Of a stretch of DNA of 64,000 nucleotides, positions 1-9,560 are shown one piece after another. The stretch covers positions 1 through 64,000 of the forward strand of contig NZ_CANLKR010000003.1 in the NCBI RefSeq assembly GCF_947491715.1, read 5' to 3'. This DNA is from an uncultured Shewanella sp. (GTDB lineage: Bacteria; Pseudomonadota; Gammaproteobacteria; Enterobacterales; Shewanellaceae). Position 1 is the first letter of the stretch, and the number at the start of each line of letters is the position of its first letter. The notes below the pieces were generated by a model, which was not told the DNA's origin, did not search any database, and worked only from the letters and a program-made list of their open reading frames with translations. The position numbers and the translations under genes are program-made.

Positions 1-791
1 TGAGTGATATGAGCTTATTCAGTCCTTACGGTGAGCGTTTAGGTGGCAGTAATACCAATATGGAAGGGGCGCCTAATCTTGGATTTGACAGTGGCAGCGG
101 TGTTGAAACTGAAGGGATGGTGTTTGATATGGCCTTAATGGGGGCGCGGGTGTACTTGCCGACATTACACAGTTTTACCACACTTGATCCACAGTTAAAT
201 GGGGGCAGCAGTCCTTATAGTTATGCCAATGGCGATCCAATTAATCTACACGACCCTCATGGATATAGTGCGAAAAATAAGCATGAGAATACTAATATTT
301 TAAGCGGTAAGTTTTGGAATGTGAAAAACCCTTACATGTGGGCGTTTATTGCGGGGGCGTTAGTGGGAGTTGTGTTAGGGGTTTTTGCTGTTGGTATTGT
401 TGCGGCGGTGGTGATTGGTTTACTTATTACGCCAATTATAGCAGGAGGCGTTGTGGTCGCGATTAGCTATTCTAATGGGGATCATAGCTGGAAAAGTTTG
501 CTCACCAAGTTTGGTATTGCAGCAGGTTACACGGCACTGGGGGCTTTGGTGGGTTGGGGCTTAGGCCGAGGAACACGGAAAGCACGAGATGAATATAAAC
601 TAAGGCAAGAGACTGTAAGGCTAAATAGGCAAAGGCTTGAATATCAACGTCAAGAACATTTTATGGATAATGTTTGGAAGGAAAAGGGGTTTGCAGATGG
701 GGTAAATGACGTTAATGTCATTATGTATGGAGAAAACACGTTGCCTTTTAATAGGTTTAATCCGCATTCTGTTGTCAATTTATATAATTAA
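1..791 (+). CDS. RHS repeat-associated core protein, C-terminal part (5' end outside window)
   Basis: The frame is open to the left edge, so this is the 3' end of a larger gene. The first ~85 residues carry the end of the RHS core: a YGERLGG turn, a MGARVYLP..F.TLDP strand and the closing YSYANGDPINLHDPHG motif that normally precedes the variable C-terminal tip. The tip of ~170 residues has a long Gly/Ala/Val-rich hydrophobic stretch (about residues 110-185, two or three possible membrane segments), then a charged segment rich in Arg, Lys and Gln. RHS proteins are cell-surface or secreted polymorphic toxins whose tip is the active part. I do not recognise this tip as a nuclease; a membrane-acting tip is possible but inferred. 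No immunity gene follows on the same strand. Confidence 0.85.
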   Translation, partial: SDMSLFSPYGERLGGSNTNMEGAPNLGFDSGSGVETEGMVFDMALMGARVYLPTLHSFTTLDPQLNGGSSPYSYANGDPINLHDPHGYSAKNKHENTNILSGKFWNVKNPYMWAFIAGALVGVVLGVFAVGIVAAVVIGLLITPIIAGGVVVAISYSNGDHSWKSLLTKFGIAAGYTALGALVGWGLGRGTRKARDEYKLRQETVRLNRQRLEYQRQEHFMDNVWKEKGFADGVNDVNVIMYGENTLPFNRFNPHSVVNLYN

Positions 792-951
792 TAAATAGTA
801 GTTTTAGCTGTCAGGGCTCAATGCTCCATAAGACTTCTGTCAGCTGAGGTTTATATATATGTTTATGTGCTTAACTTATTGATATTAGCTTTAACTGTAT
901 TTTAGGTTGAAATTCGGGCTTATGTAAAAAGCCCAGAAAAGTGGAGGGCTG

Positions 952-983
952 AAAAGCAGGTCTGGATATTTCAACCTGCTTTT
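952..983. terminator. Bidirectional hairpin between convergent genes
   Basis: A 10-bp perfect stem (AAAAGCAGGT / ACCTGCTTTT) with a 12-nt loop. It lies between the RHS gene (+) and the PPC protein gene (-), with A-runs on one side and T-runs on the other, so it could end transcription from both directions. Confidence 0.7.
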
Positions 984-1005
984 ACTAATCAACGTGATAG
1001 TGGAT

Positions 1006-2457
1006 TTAAGGATGGCTATTGGCATCAACCGGCGAGGTATTGGCATTAAACTCGGTTAAGTTACTAAATCCGTCATTATCGCTATCAATGAGCGCATCAT
1101 CGGGGTTTTCATCACTGAGTCCATTTTGCGCTTCGAACCAATAAGGCAGAGAGTCATTATCTAAGTCCAGCGGCGAGCCAAAACTCAAGGTCACAGGAAT
1201 AGTAAAACTGCGTGTGCTGGGATCGGAAAAACTGGCATGATAAATCGACATCTTAGCCGTCACACTGCCGGGTTTCACAATCGCGTTGGTGGGCAGATTA
1301 TATTGTTTACTGGCTGAGCATTTATAAGAGGCAAATTTTTGATTGTATTGATTGTACAAGTCTAAATCACAATTCATACCGCTGATACTGCCACTGATGT
1401 TGGGGATCACCACCACACTGATTAAATCTTCATAAGCACTGCTTGGCGCTACAGTAAAGGAATGATCCACTCTTTGCTGTAGCGCCACACTGCCATTAAA
1501 TGTGCCCATATTATACTGATAATATTGCGGCGCGGCTGTGCCCAAGCTCATACGGTAATGCTTGTTTGCATCCGTTGTTATCGCAAGGTTAGGGCGTACG
1601 CGCACATCCACAATTTGTCCTGTGGTGACGCTTTGATTATTGTTTGTGCCAGCACCTGTGAGTAAAGGCTGCCACACACCGTTAGTATTGAGTGATTCAA
1701 AAATCCACTGATTGGGGTTTTCTACATCATTAAGGGCTAAATCTATGTTGCCTTTACTTGAGGCTTGGTAAACAAAGTAATCAATATCGTTGCCACTTTC
1801 ATGATTGCCTTGAACAAAATTCCTTGGGTTGGCTAAATAAGCCCGCGCGGCATAAGTATCATTCACTTCATAGCTGTCAATATTAGTGGCCACTTCTGCG
1901 CCAAAATTAATCGTCGCGTTGGTGGCGCTGACGGCTTGCATGTACCAATAGTATTCACCGGGCTCTGTGATGACTTTAACTACTTCATCGGCATTAGCGG
2001 CATTGCTAGATGTGCCTAAGTTATAAATAGTGCCGTCAATATCCTGATAAACGGATAGCGTAAAATCTGTTTGTGCGTCTTGCCCCACCAAAATGGCAGT
2101 GGTTTTTGCTCTATCGGTAATGGTGAAATGATAACAATAAGTTCCACCTGTTTGGGTACCATTTAAGGTATAAAGTACGCCAGTATTTAATGTCGTACAT
2201 AAAGGCGTGTAAGCTAATGGACTAAGAGTATTATCTAGTCCCATATTTTTTGTTTTAAAAATTGAATTTGATATTTTTTGGGTTGGTAATAAAGGTAAAG
2301 GCACTGAGGTTAAGTGGTTTTGAGCATTAACAGGAAAAGGCCTTGTCGATGGGTGTAAATCTGTTTTATTGGAATGGCTATCCATTAAGATATTAGCTGA
2401 GAGGTTAAATGAAGAAAGTAAGGTAATCAATAATAAAGATTTTTTATAATATAACAT
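1006..2457 (-). CDS. Secreted protein with pre-peptidase (PPC)-like domains and C-terminal calcium-binding-like repeats
   Basis: 483 residues with a clear Sec signal peptide (MLYYKKSLLL..LSSFNLSA). Residues ~90-190 and ~195-310 look like two PPC-type beta domains: the pattern is 'Y.F.......T.L.G......LSVY.D' and then 'DSYEVNDTYAAR..........DIDYFVY', the usual EPNDT/DxDYF signature. The last ~50 residues (DLDNDSLPYWFE, DSDNDGFSNLTEF) match thrombospondin type 3-like, calcium-binding D-x-D-N-D-G repeats found at the C-terminus of many marine secreted proteins. An AAGGAAG ribosome site sits about 8 nt before the ATG. No protease catalytic domain is visible. It converges on the RHS gene; a role as surface or secretion partner is only a guess. 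Confidence 0.75.
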   Translation of the reverse strand: MLYYKKSLLLITLLSSFNLSANILMDSHSNKTDLHPSTRPFPVNAQNHLTSVPLPLLPTQKISNSIFKTKNMGLDNTLSPLAYTPLCTTLNTGVLYTLNGTQTGGTYCYHFTITDRAKTTAILVGQDAQTDFTLSVYQDIDGTIYNLGTSSNAANADEVVKVITEPGEYYWYMQAVSATNATINFGAEVATNIDSYEVNDTYAARAYLANPRNFVQGNHESGNDIDYFVYQASSKGNIDLALNDVENPNQWIFESLNTNGVWQPLLTGAGTNNNQSVTTGQIVDVRVRPNLAITTDANKHYRMSLGTAAPQYYQYNMGTFNGSVALQQRVDHSFTVAPSSAYEDLISVVVIPNISGSISGMNCDLDLYNQYNQKFASYKCSASKQYNLPTNAIVKPGSVTAKMSIYHASFSDPSTRSFTIPVTLSFGSPLDLDNDSLPYWFEAQNGLSDENPDDALIDSDNDGFSNLTEFNANTSPVDANSHP

Positions 2458-3182
2458 GTCATTAATCTTCCTTTTAAATGATATCGGTTATTTTATGACT
2501 TGAAAGGTGTTTTTGTTTTCTAGCATAAAAATACTCGGATCTATTATCGTCTTCATATTGAGTGGATAAACTTCAGATCGTTATCACCTTACTGATAAAT
2601 GGTCCAGTTATCCATCAGTTTGAGGTTGTTTTGTGCGCTGTGTTGACTTTCAAGTAACGCTTTTTATCTAGGGGCTGTCCATCATATGATCTCTAAGGTG
2701 ATATGGTTAAGTGGGTTTTATTTAACCTGAACTCTGGATAAGCAGCGCCGCTTAATACCGCTATTTTTGCCCCTATCTGTGTTGTTTTTTCTACTAATAG
2801 CCAGCTATTAGATACGAAATTCCGCCTTGATATCGACAAAAGTTTCAGCATTAAGCCAAATATGAAAATAAAGAATAAGCAGAACAAAATTAAGCTGTTG
2901 ACTTTAAATGAAGTATTGAGATTATCTGACACTCATTATCCCGAGTTCAGGTTATTTAATAACCCGTACTTGAGATTATGTTGTGCCGCTTAATACTGAT
3001 ATTTTGCCCATTCGTGTTGTTAGCTGTGAATAGTGAAGAGCTTAGCAGTGCTATTAATATGGCTTACTTTCGCAAAAAATATCGAAGATATTGCAAATTG
3101 CATCATGCGGGCAGGTTTTAAAGACGTCGTTGTCTTTTTCATTTATGATGCAGACAGGTTTTCTATGGCATCAAATTTAATC
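2458..3182. repeat. Non-coding stretch with imperfect direct and inverted repeats
   Basis: About 700 bases with no convincing gene. Positions 2747-2786 and 2985-3021 are imperfect direct copies (GCCGCTTAATAC..., ending GTGTTGTT). Positions 2720-2736 and 2940-2956 are imperfect inverted copies (core AACCTGAACTC / GAGTTCAGGTT). The arrangement looks like a decayed small mobile repeat or duplicated intergenic element. A 79-codon minus-strand frame (2693-2932) falls inside the repeats and is not called as a gene. Confidence 0.5.
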
Positions 3183-4664
3183 ATGACCCATTATCAAACA
3201 TTGACAGCACATTTTAAAAAAATATCACATTTTCAGCATCTACAAGCCATTTGTGGCTGGGATCAAGCCGCAAAAATGCCCAGTGGGGGCAATGTGGCTC
3301 GAGCGGAAGCGATGGCTGAATTATCAGTCCATATCCATCAATTACTGACTGCGCCTGAATTATCAGATAGCTTTAATGAGGCTAAAGAAGGGGCGTTGTC
3401 GGTACCCGAGCAGGCCAGTTTGCGTGAAATGCACCGTCAGTGGCAACATGCCAATGTGTTATCAAAAGATTTAGTGCAAGCTAAATCAATGGCTGGAGCA
3501 AAATGTGAACATGCTTGGCGCACTCAGCGAGGCGAGAATGATTGGCAAGGTTTTGAGAAAAACTGGGCTGAAGTGGTTAAATTGTCCCAAGAAGAAGCGC
3601 AAATCCGTGCAGAAGCGACAGGCTTATCAGCTTATGATGCCATGTTGGACATTTATGAGCCTGGAACCACCTCTGCTCAACTGGATGTTGTTTTTGGCGA
3701 TGTCAAAAATTGGTTGCCAGCGCTTATAGAGCAAGTGATTGAAAAGCAGGCTTCAGAGTCTTTCATTGCGCCTTCAGGGACATTTGAGATAAGCCAACAA
3801 AAAGCTCTTGGTATGGAGGTGATGAGGTTGCTGCAGTTTGATTTTAATCATGGACGATTAGATGAAAGTGCGCATCCTTTTTGTGGTGGTGTGCCGCAAG
3901 ATGTGCGAATAACCACAAGATACAGTCAAGATGAGTTTATGCAATCGTTAATGGGCATAGTGCATGAAACCGGCCATGCTCGCTATGAGCAAGGGTTGCC
4001 CCACGCGTTTTCTGGTTTGCCAGTGGGGTGCGCACGCTCTATGGGGATCCATGAATCACAATCTTTATTTTTTGAAATGCAAGTAGGCAGAAGTTCGGCC
4101 TTTATTGAGCATTTAGCGCGCTTGGCCTCGAAACACTTTCCTCAAAATGAGCAGGCCTTGTTCAATAAAGCCAACTTTCAAAGGCTCTATACGCGAGTCG
4201 AGAGAGGTTTCATTCGAGTCGATGCTGATGAGCTGACGTATCCTGCCCATGTTATTTTACGCTATGAAATTGAGCGTGATTTGATTAATGGCCATATCAA
4301 GCATACTGATGTACCTGAACTGTGGAATGAAAAAATGAAAGCTTATTTGGGATTATCAACCACAGGTAATTATAATCATGGCTGCATGCAAGATATTCAT
4401 TGGACCGATGGTGCGTTTGGATATTTTCCTTCTTATACACTTGGGGCCATGTATGCAGCGCAATTTATGGCGTCGATGAAACAAGTGCTCGATGTGAATA
4501 CTATTATTCAAAGTGGCGACTTATCACCTATTTTTAGTTGGCTTGAAACACATATTTGGTCTCAAGGCAGTTTATTGACGACGAATGAGCTAGTTAAACA
4601 AGCGACGAGTGAGACATTAAATGCAGCTTATTTTAAACAGCATTTAAGTGAGCGCTATTTATAA
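3183..4664 (+). CDS. M32 family carboxypeptidase (carboxypeptidase Taq type)
   Basis: A cytosolic zinc metallocarboxypeptidase that removes C-terminal residues from peptides. The protein has the zinc motif HETGH (H261-H265), preceded by the family's DVRITTRY segment and followed by GIHESQS, which supplies the third zinc ligand in M32 enzymes. The N-terminus 'L..HFKKI..LQAICGWDQAAKMP' matches the family. Starting at the ATG at 3183 gives 493 residues, the usual length. Upstream in-frame starts at 3033 (GTG) and 3165 (ATG) would add 50 or 6 residues with no family match. No strong ribosome site is visible at any of them. It is monocistronic and followed by a terminator. Confidence 0.9.
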   Translation: MTHYQTLTAHFKKISHFQHLQAICGWDQAAKMPSGGNVARAEAMAELSVHIHQLLTAPELSDSFNEAKEGALSVPEQASLREMHRQWQHANVLSKDLVQAKSMAGAKCEHAWRTQRGENDWQGFEKNWAEVVKLSQEEAQIRAEATGLSAYDAMLDIYEPGTTSAQLDVVFGDVKNWLPALIEQVIEKQASESFIAPSGTFEISQQKALGMEVMRLLQFDFNHGRLDESAHPFCGGVPQDVRITTRYSQDEFMQSLMGIVHETGHARYEQGLPHAFSGLPVGCARSMGIHESQSLFFEMQVGRSSAFIEHLARLASKHFPQNEQALFNKANFQRLYTRVERGFIRVDADELTYPAHVILRYEIERDLINGHIKHTDVPELWNEKMKAYLGLSTTGNYNHGCMQDIHWTDGAFGYFPSYTLGAMYAAQFMASMKQVLDVNTIIQSGDLSPIFSWLETHIWSQGSLLTTNELVKQATSETLNAAYFKQHLSERYL

Positions 4665-4779
4665 TAGCAAATGTATTTTGATAATGAGTGAAATAAGTAA
4701 AGAGGTGACTGTTACTGACGAAGCCAGTATGGCTTCGACGCTAACGGCTTAAGATTAAAGGTTACATTGATTTTTATCT

Positions 4780-4818
4780 AGCCAGTAAGCAATCCTTACT
4801 GGCTTTTTATTGTTTTTT
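4780..4818 (+). terminator. Rho-independent terminator after the M32 carboxypeptidase
   Basis: Stem AGCCAGTAAG / CTTACTGGCT with a short loop, followed by TTTTTATTGTTTTTT. A second small hairpin (GAAGCCA..TGGCTTC) lies ~50 nt upstream. Confidence 0.8.
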
Positions 4819-4916
4819 AGTCAAATTTTAAATTGTAACCAAAAGTAAAACATATTGTGTCATTGACTGATAAAGGTAAACTAAAAGGATACTAATAAAG
4901 GTTGTTTGGGAAGGGA

Positions 4917-5996
4917 ATGAAAAAAATACTGGTTATTTTTGTGTTGGTAATGGCAGGTTTGGGTTACCAGTTCTTGAAGGAAGAGCAAATTACACAGGCA
5001 AAACCTCGCTCCTTGGTGAATGTCGTGGTGGCAAAAGCCTCATTGGGCCCTATAAGAGAAGAAGTTGAGGCATTAGGGACCACGCAAGCGAATGAGTCGA
5101 TCATTGTGACCTCAAAAGTCAGTGATGTGATCACCAAAGTGAATTTTAATGATGGCGATGAAGTCAAAAAAGGACAATTACTCGTTCAGCTTCATGACAG
5201 AGGGCAGGCGGCGCAAGTCACTATAGCAAAAGTTCAGCTACACGATCATAAACGCGAGCTTGATAGGATTAGAGAACTAGTCACCTCTCAAACTGTGGCT
5301 GGCTCTGAACGTGACCGATTACAAACGGCAATTGATACGGCTAATGCCCAATTGTTAGAAGCAGAAGCAGAATTAGCCAATAGAAAAATAACCGCCCCTT
5401 TTGCTGGTGTATTAGGTTTGCGCCGAGTCAGTGTGGGGGCATTGGTGTCTCCCGGTGATGAAATTACCACCTTAGATGATATTTCCATCATTAAATTGGA
5501 CTTTTCCGTGCCTGAGCGCTTTTTACAAGCCATTAAAATAGGTCAAAAAGTGGAAGCCAAAGCGATGGCCTATGGTGATGAGCCCTTTATTGGTGAAGTG
5601 ACATCTATTGACAGCCGAGTGAACCCTGCGACGCGCGCGGTGATCGTGAGAACCGACATTCCTAATGAAAATGGTCGATTATTGCCTGGCATGTTAATGA
5701 AGGTTAAATTAATCAAAGCCAGTCGAGAGGCGCTGATCTTACCTGAGTCTGCGATCATTCCTGTTCAAGATAGGCATTATGTTTATGTGGTTGATAGTGA
5801 AGGCGTGGTGAGGCGTCAACTAGTCGAGCTGGGGATCCGTAAACGGGGCTGGGTCGAGATTGTGAGTGGCATTAAGCTCGATCAACAAGTGATAGTTCGC
5901 GGCATTTTAAAAGTGCGTCCAGGTGATAAAGTGACAATGTCGTTGAGTGAAAATTTTAGTTTTTTAAAACAAGCTAAGGTTGAGCCCATCGCATGA
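4917..5996 (+). CDS. RND efflux pump periplasmic adaptor (membrane fusion protein)
   Basis: About 359 residues. It links an inner-membrane RND pump to an outer-membrane TolC-like channel. The N-terminus MKKILVIFVLVMAGLGY is a membrane anchor or signal. The domain order is the usual one: a half lipoyl motif (VTSKVSDVITKVNFNDGDEVKKGQ), an alpha-helical hairpin (residues ~95-150), the second lipoyl half (KITAPFAGVLGLRRVSVGALVSPG), a beta-barrel and a membrane-proximal domain ending near VRPGDKV. A TTG at 4902 would add five residues and is better spaced from an upstream AAAAGGAT, so the exact start is uncertain. The stop overlaps the start of the permease gene by 4 nt (ATGA). No TolC homologue is nearby. 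Confidence 0.92.
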   Translation: MKKILVIFVLVMAGLGYQFLKEEQITQAKPRSLVNVVVAKASLGPIREEVEALGTTQANESIIVTSKVSDVITKVNFNDGDEVKKGQLLVQLHDRGQAAQVTIAKVQLHDHKRELDRIRELVTSQTVAGSERDRLQTAIDTANAQLLEAEAELANRKITAPFAGVLGLRRVSVGALVSPGDEITTLDDISIIKLDFSVPERFLQAIKIGQKVEAKAMAYGDEPFIGEVTSIDSRVNPATRAVIVRTDIPNENGRLLPGMLMKVKLIKASREALILPESAIIPVQDRHYVYVVDSEGVVRRQLVELGIRKRGWVEIVSGIKLDQQVIVRGILKVRPGDKVTMSLSENFSFLKQAKVEPIA

Positions 5997-8900
5997 TATT
6001 AACAGATCTTTCGGTTAAGCGACCGGTATTCGCTTCTGTTATCAGTATCTTATTAATTGTTTTTGGTTTGGTGTCGTTTGATAAACTGCCGCTTCGAGAA
6101 TATCCAGATATTGATCCCCCTATTGTCTCTATACAAACCAATTATCGCGGTGCATCGGCTTCGGTCGTAGAGAGTCGTATTACACAATTGATTGAAGATA
6201 GGATCAGTGGTGTAGAAGGCATACGTAATATTAATTCATCAAGTAGCGATGGTCGTTCAGATATCACGATTGAATTTAGTGTTGGTCGGGATATTGAAGC
6301 GGCCGCCAATGATTTACGTGATCGAATTTCAGGGTTACTCAATAACTTACCTGAGGAGTCCGATCCACCTGAAGTAGAAAAAGCGAATGGCGGCGACGAG
6401 GTTATTATGTGGTTAAATTTGGTCTCAGATCAAATGAATACCATGCAGCTAACGGATTATGCAAGGCGATATTTAGTCGATCGTTTTTCAGTACTTGATG
6501 GGGTGGCGAATATTCGTTTGGGAGGCGGTAAGGTTTATGCCATGCGAATTTGGATTGATAGGCAAGCATTAGCCGCGCGCCAATTAACGGTGGAGGATAT
6601 CGAGTCGGCCTTGCGGGAAGAAAATGTAGAATTACCTGCAGGTAGTATAGAGTCGAAAGACAGGCACTTTACAGTGCGATTGGAACGCAGTTTTAATAAC
6701 GCCGATGACTTTGCCAATTTGGTCCTTAAAGAGGGAGAAGATGGCTATTTAGTTAAATTAGGTGATGTCGCAAAAGTAGAGATAGGCTCTGAAGAAGAGA
6801 GGATCACCTTTCGTGGCAATCGTGAGTCTATGATAGGACTTGGGATTTCAAAGCAGTCGACCGCCAACACGTTATCTGTGGCTCGCGCAGCCAATGCGCT
6901 AGTGGATCAAATTAACCCGACATTACCTGCTGGCATGTCAATCAAGCGCTCTTATGATAGTTCGGTATTTATTGAAGCATCAGTGAAAGAAGTCTATCAA
7001 ACCCTGTTTATCGCTATGTTTTTGGTGATAATTGTCATCTACTTATTTTTAGGCAGTGTTAGGGCCATGTTGATCCCAGCCTTGACAGTTCCCGTGTCGC
7101 TGATGGCAACCTTTATCGTATTGTATAGCTTAGGGTTTACGATCAACTTATTGACACTTTTGGCCATGATTTTAGCCATAGGCATGGTGGTTGATGACGC
7201 GATTGTGATGCTAGAAAATGTGCACAGGCGGATAGAGGAAGGGGATTCACCGCTAAAAGCGGCCTTTTTAGGGGGACGTGAAGTAGGATTTGCGATTGTG
7301 GCAACGACGTTAGTGCTGGTCTCTGTTTTTATGCCCATTACCTTTTTAGAAGGTGATTTAGGTAAATTGTTTAAAGAGTTTGCAGTAGCGATGAGCGCGG
7401 CAGTGATTTTTTCCAGCATTGTTGCGTTAAGTTTAAGCCCCATGATGTGCTCAAAGCTATTAAAACCGACCAGTGAATCACCTTGGTTAGTACAAAAAAT
7501 CGATGCGGGAATGGATAAGTTATCTAGCCAATATCGAAAAAGTTTAGCTTCTGCGATGAAGCATCCCTATTTTGTCACATCAATTGTGTTGATTGCATTA
7601 GTGTGTAGCGGCTATTTAATGACGAAAATCCCGCAGGAGTTTGCACCGAGGGAAGATAGAGGCTCATTGTTTTTAATCGTTAATGGCCCTGAAGGCGCGA
7701 GTTTTGAATACATTGAATCCTATATGGATGAAATTGAAAACCGATTAATGCCATTGGTTGAAGCGGGTGAGATTAAACGCTTGTTGATCCGAGCACCTCG
7801 CTCTTTTGGTACCAGTGCTAACTTTTCCAATGGGATGGCCATTATTGTGCTTGAAGATTGGAGTCAGCGTCGGGGAGTGGGCGAAATCATTAATGATATT
7901 CGTGGTCGGTTAGCTGATTTAGCCGGAGTGAGGGCTTTTCCTGTCACAAGGCAAGCGTTTGGACGAGGTGTTGGAAAACCCGTTCAGTTTGTATTGGGGG
8001 GAACAAGTTACGAAGAGTTGGCCCATTGGCGAGATATCATGCTAGAAAAAGCGAAAGATTATCCGAGTATAGTGGGGCTTGACGATGACTATAAAGAAAC
8101 CAAGCCACAATTACGAGTGATGATTGATAAAGACAGGGCTGCGGCTTTAGGCGTGTCTATTTCGCATATTGGTCGCACGTTAGAGTCGATGTTAGGTTCA
8201 CGTTTGGTGACGACATTTATGCGAGACGGGCGGGAATATGATGTGATTATTGAAGGTGTGCGTGACACTCAAAATACTGCTGAAGATCTGGAAAATATCT
8301 ATGTCCGCTCTGATAGGACCCAGGAGCTGATCCCGCTGTCTAATTTGGTCACGGTAGAAGAGTTTGCCGATGCGAGTACGCTAAATCGTTATAATCGAAT
8401 GCGCTCTATTACCTTAGAAGCCAATTTGGCAGAAGGTTATAGTTTAGGGCAAGCGTTGGATGATTTAAATGACATTGCCTATACCTATTTACCAGCAGAA
8501 GCGGTGATCAGTTACAAGGGGCAATCATTGGATTATAAAGAGTCGGGTGATTCGATGTATTTTGTGTTCATTCTGGCTTTAGGGGTGGTATTTTTAGTTT
8601 TAGCGGCGCAATTTGAAAGCTATGTGCACCCATTAGTGATCATGTTAACTGTACCCTTAGCAACGTTAGGGGCGCTGATTGGTTTGTGGGTAACCGATCA
8701 AAGTCTCAATATTTATAGTCAAATTGGTATTATCATGTTGGTTGGCTTAGCGGCTAAAAATGGGATTTTAATTGTCGAATTTATTAATCAGTTAAGGGAT
8801 AAGGGATTAACCTTTACTGATGCGATAATTCAAGCCTCTAGTCAACGTTTGAGACCGATTTTAATGACGGGGATCACCACTGCCATTGGTGCCGTGCCTC

Positions 8901-9085
8901 TGGTGATGGCAGTTGGAGCCGGTGCTGAAACTCGCTTTGTGATTGGTGTCGTGGTGTTATCGGGTATTACGTTGGCCACTTTTTTCACTTTGTTTGTTAT
9001 TCCTGTGGCTTATTTTATTTTATCGAAAGGCTCAGGTTCGCCAGAGCGCGTCGCAAAACAGCTTGAAAAGGAGTTATCACAATAA
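5993..9085 (+). CDS. RND multidrug efflux permease (HAE1 / AcrB type)
   Basis: 1030 residues, standard for the family. It is a proton-driven trimeric inner-membrane exporter. The start 'DLSVKRPVFASVISILLIVFGLVSF' is typical of TM1. The TM4 segment carries the proton-relay aspartates in GMVVDDAIVMLENVHRR, and a TM10-like segment contains GLAAKNGILIVEF with the conserved Lys. There are two large periplasmic loops and 12 expected membrane segments. It is translationally coupled to the adaptor and followed by a terminator. Substrates cannot be read from the sequence. No local TetR/AraC repressor is beside it, so regulation is unknown. Confidence 0.95.
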   Translation: MILTDLSVKRPVFASVISILLIVFGLVSFDKLPLREYPDIDPPIVSIQTNYRGASASVVESRITQLIEDRISGVEGIRNINSSSSDGRSDITIEFSVGRDIEAAANDLRDRISGLLNNLPEESDPPEVEKANGGDEVIMWLNLVSDQMNTMQLTDYARRYLVDRFSVLDGVANIRLGGGKVYAMRIWIDRQALAARQLTVEDIESALREENVELPAGSIESKDRHFTVRLERSFNNADDFANLVLKEGEDGYLVKLGDVAKVEIGSEEERITFRGNRESMIGLGISKQSTANTLSVARAANALVDQINPTLPAGMSIKRSYDSSVFIEASVKEVYQTLFIAMFLVIIVIYLFLGSVRAMLIPALTVPVSLMATFIVLYSLGFTINLLTLLAMILAIGMVVDDAIVMLENVHRRIEEGDSPLKAAFLGGREVGFAIVATTLVLVSVFMPITFLEGDLGKLFKEFAVAMSAAVIFSSIVALSLSPMMCSKLLKPTSESPWLVQKIDAGMDKLSSQYRKSLASAMKHPYFVTSIVLIALVCSGYLMTKIPQEFAPREDRGSLFLIVNGPEGASFEYIESYMDEIENRLMPLVEAGEIKRLLIRAPRSFGTSANFSNGMAIIVLEDWSQRRGVGEIINDIRGRLADLAGVRAFPVTRQAFGRGVGKPVQFVLGGTSYEELAHWRDIMLEKAKDYPSIVGLDDDYKETKPQLRVMIDKDRAAALGVSISHIGRTLESMLGSRLVTTFMRDGREYDVIIEGVRDTQNTAEDLENIYVRSDRTQELIPLSNLVTVEEFADASTLNRYNRMRSITLEANLAEGYSLGQALDDLNDIAYTYLPAEAVISYKGQSLDYKESGDSMYFVFILALGVVFLVLAAQFESYVHPLVIMLTVPLATLGALIGLWVTDQSLNIYSQIGIIMLVGLAAKNGILIVEFINQLRDKGLTFTDAIIQASSQRLRPILMTGITTAIGAVPLVMAVGAGAETRFVIGVVVLSGITLATFFTLFVIPVAYFILSKGSGSPERVAKQLEKELSQ

Positions 9086-9122
9086 AGAGGTGATTGACAG
9101 AGTGTGATGTCAGCATAATGAG

Positions 9123-9146
9123 AAAGGCGCTACGGCGCCTTTTTTC
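9123..9146 (+). terminator. Rho-independent terminator after the RND operon
   Basis: Stem AAGGCGC, loop TACG, GCGCCTT, then a T-run, 38 nt after the permease stop. Confidence 0.85.
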
Positions 9147-9239
9147 TTTTGTTTTATTAGTATGGAATCTACCAAGGGTTAAATAAACTGATCTATATCA
9201 ATTGATTGAGCTAAATTCGAAAACGGTGAGTTAATGTGA

Positions 9240-9560
9240 GCATTATCTTCCTATACGCCTCTTCATGGTCTAGGTGTTTGGATGCTTGTATTAAGCAGTG
9301 TGTTGTTCTTTTTCTATACTTTTATTCAAATGGATCTGTTTAATGCAATGGCTGCTGAATTAATTGAGTATTTCAACTTGAATGCTCCTCAATCGTTTTC
9401 TATTCGCCTGCATTTTGTGAGTATGACGTCTTCATTTGGCTTAGTGATCAGTGTGCTGACTTTTTTGGAGCATGTGGTTAATGCCTATTGCGTTCATATT
9501 GGCTTTGATTGTTGCATGGGTCATCAAGGAAACTTATTGTCACCGATTATCTTAAGTTAA
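9240..9560 (+). pseudogene. MFS transporter remnant (TM1 fused by deletion to the last TM, frameshifted)
   Basis: Upstream of and through the ATG at 9282 the frame reads ..PLHGLGVWMLVLSSVLFFFYTFIQMDLFNAM, the start of an MFS permease. After ~60 residues the match decays (..SFGLVI..). From ~9470 another frame reads WLMPIAFILALIVAWVIKE then TYCHRLS, a typical last MFS helix, ending at 9555. The gene therefore appears to have lost nearly all of its middle and to be frameshifted. It marks a deletion or rearrangement point at the left edge of the R-body locus. Confidence 0.6.

Noticed and set aside
2693..2932. 79-codon minus-strand frame with a hydrophobic helix
   Set aside because: It lies wholly inside the intergenic direct and inverted repeats and has no ribosome site of note; its C-terminal half is the repeat read through.
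7039..7443. 134-codon minus-strand frame inside the RND permease
   Set aside because: It is antisense to a strongly conserved gene, and its low-complexity translation reflects the permease codons.
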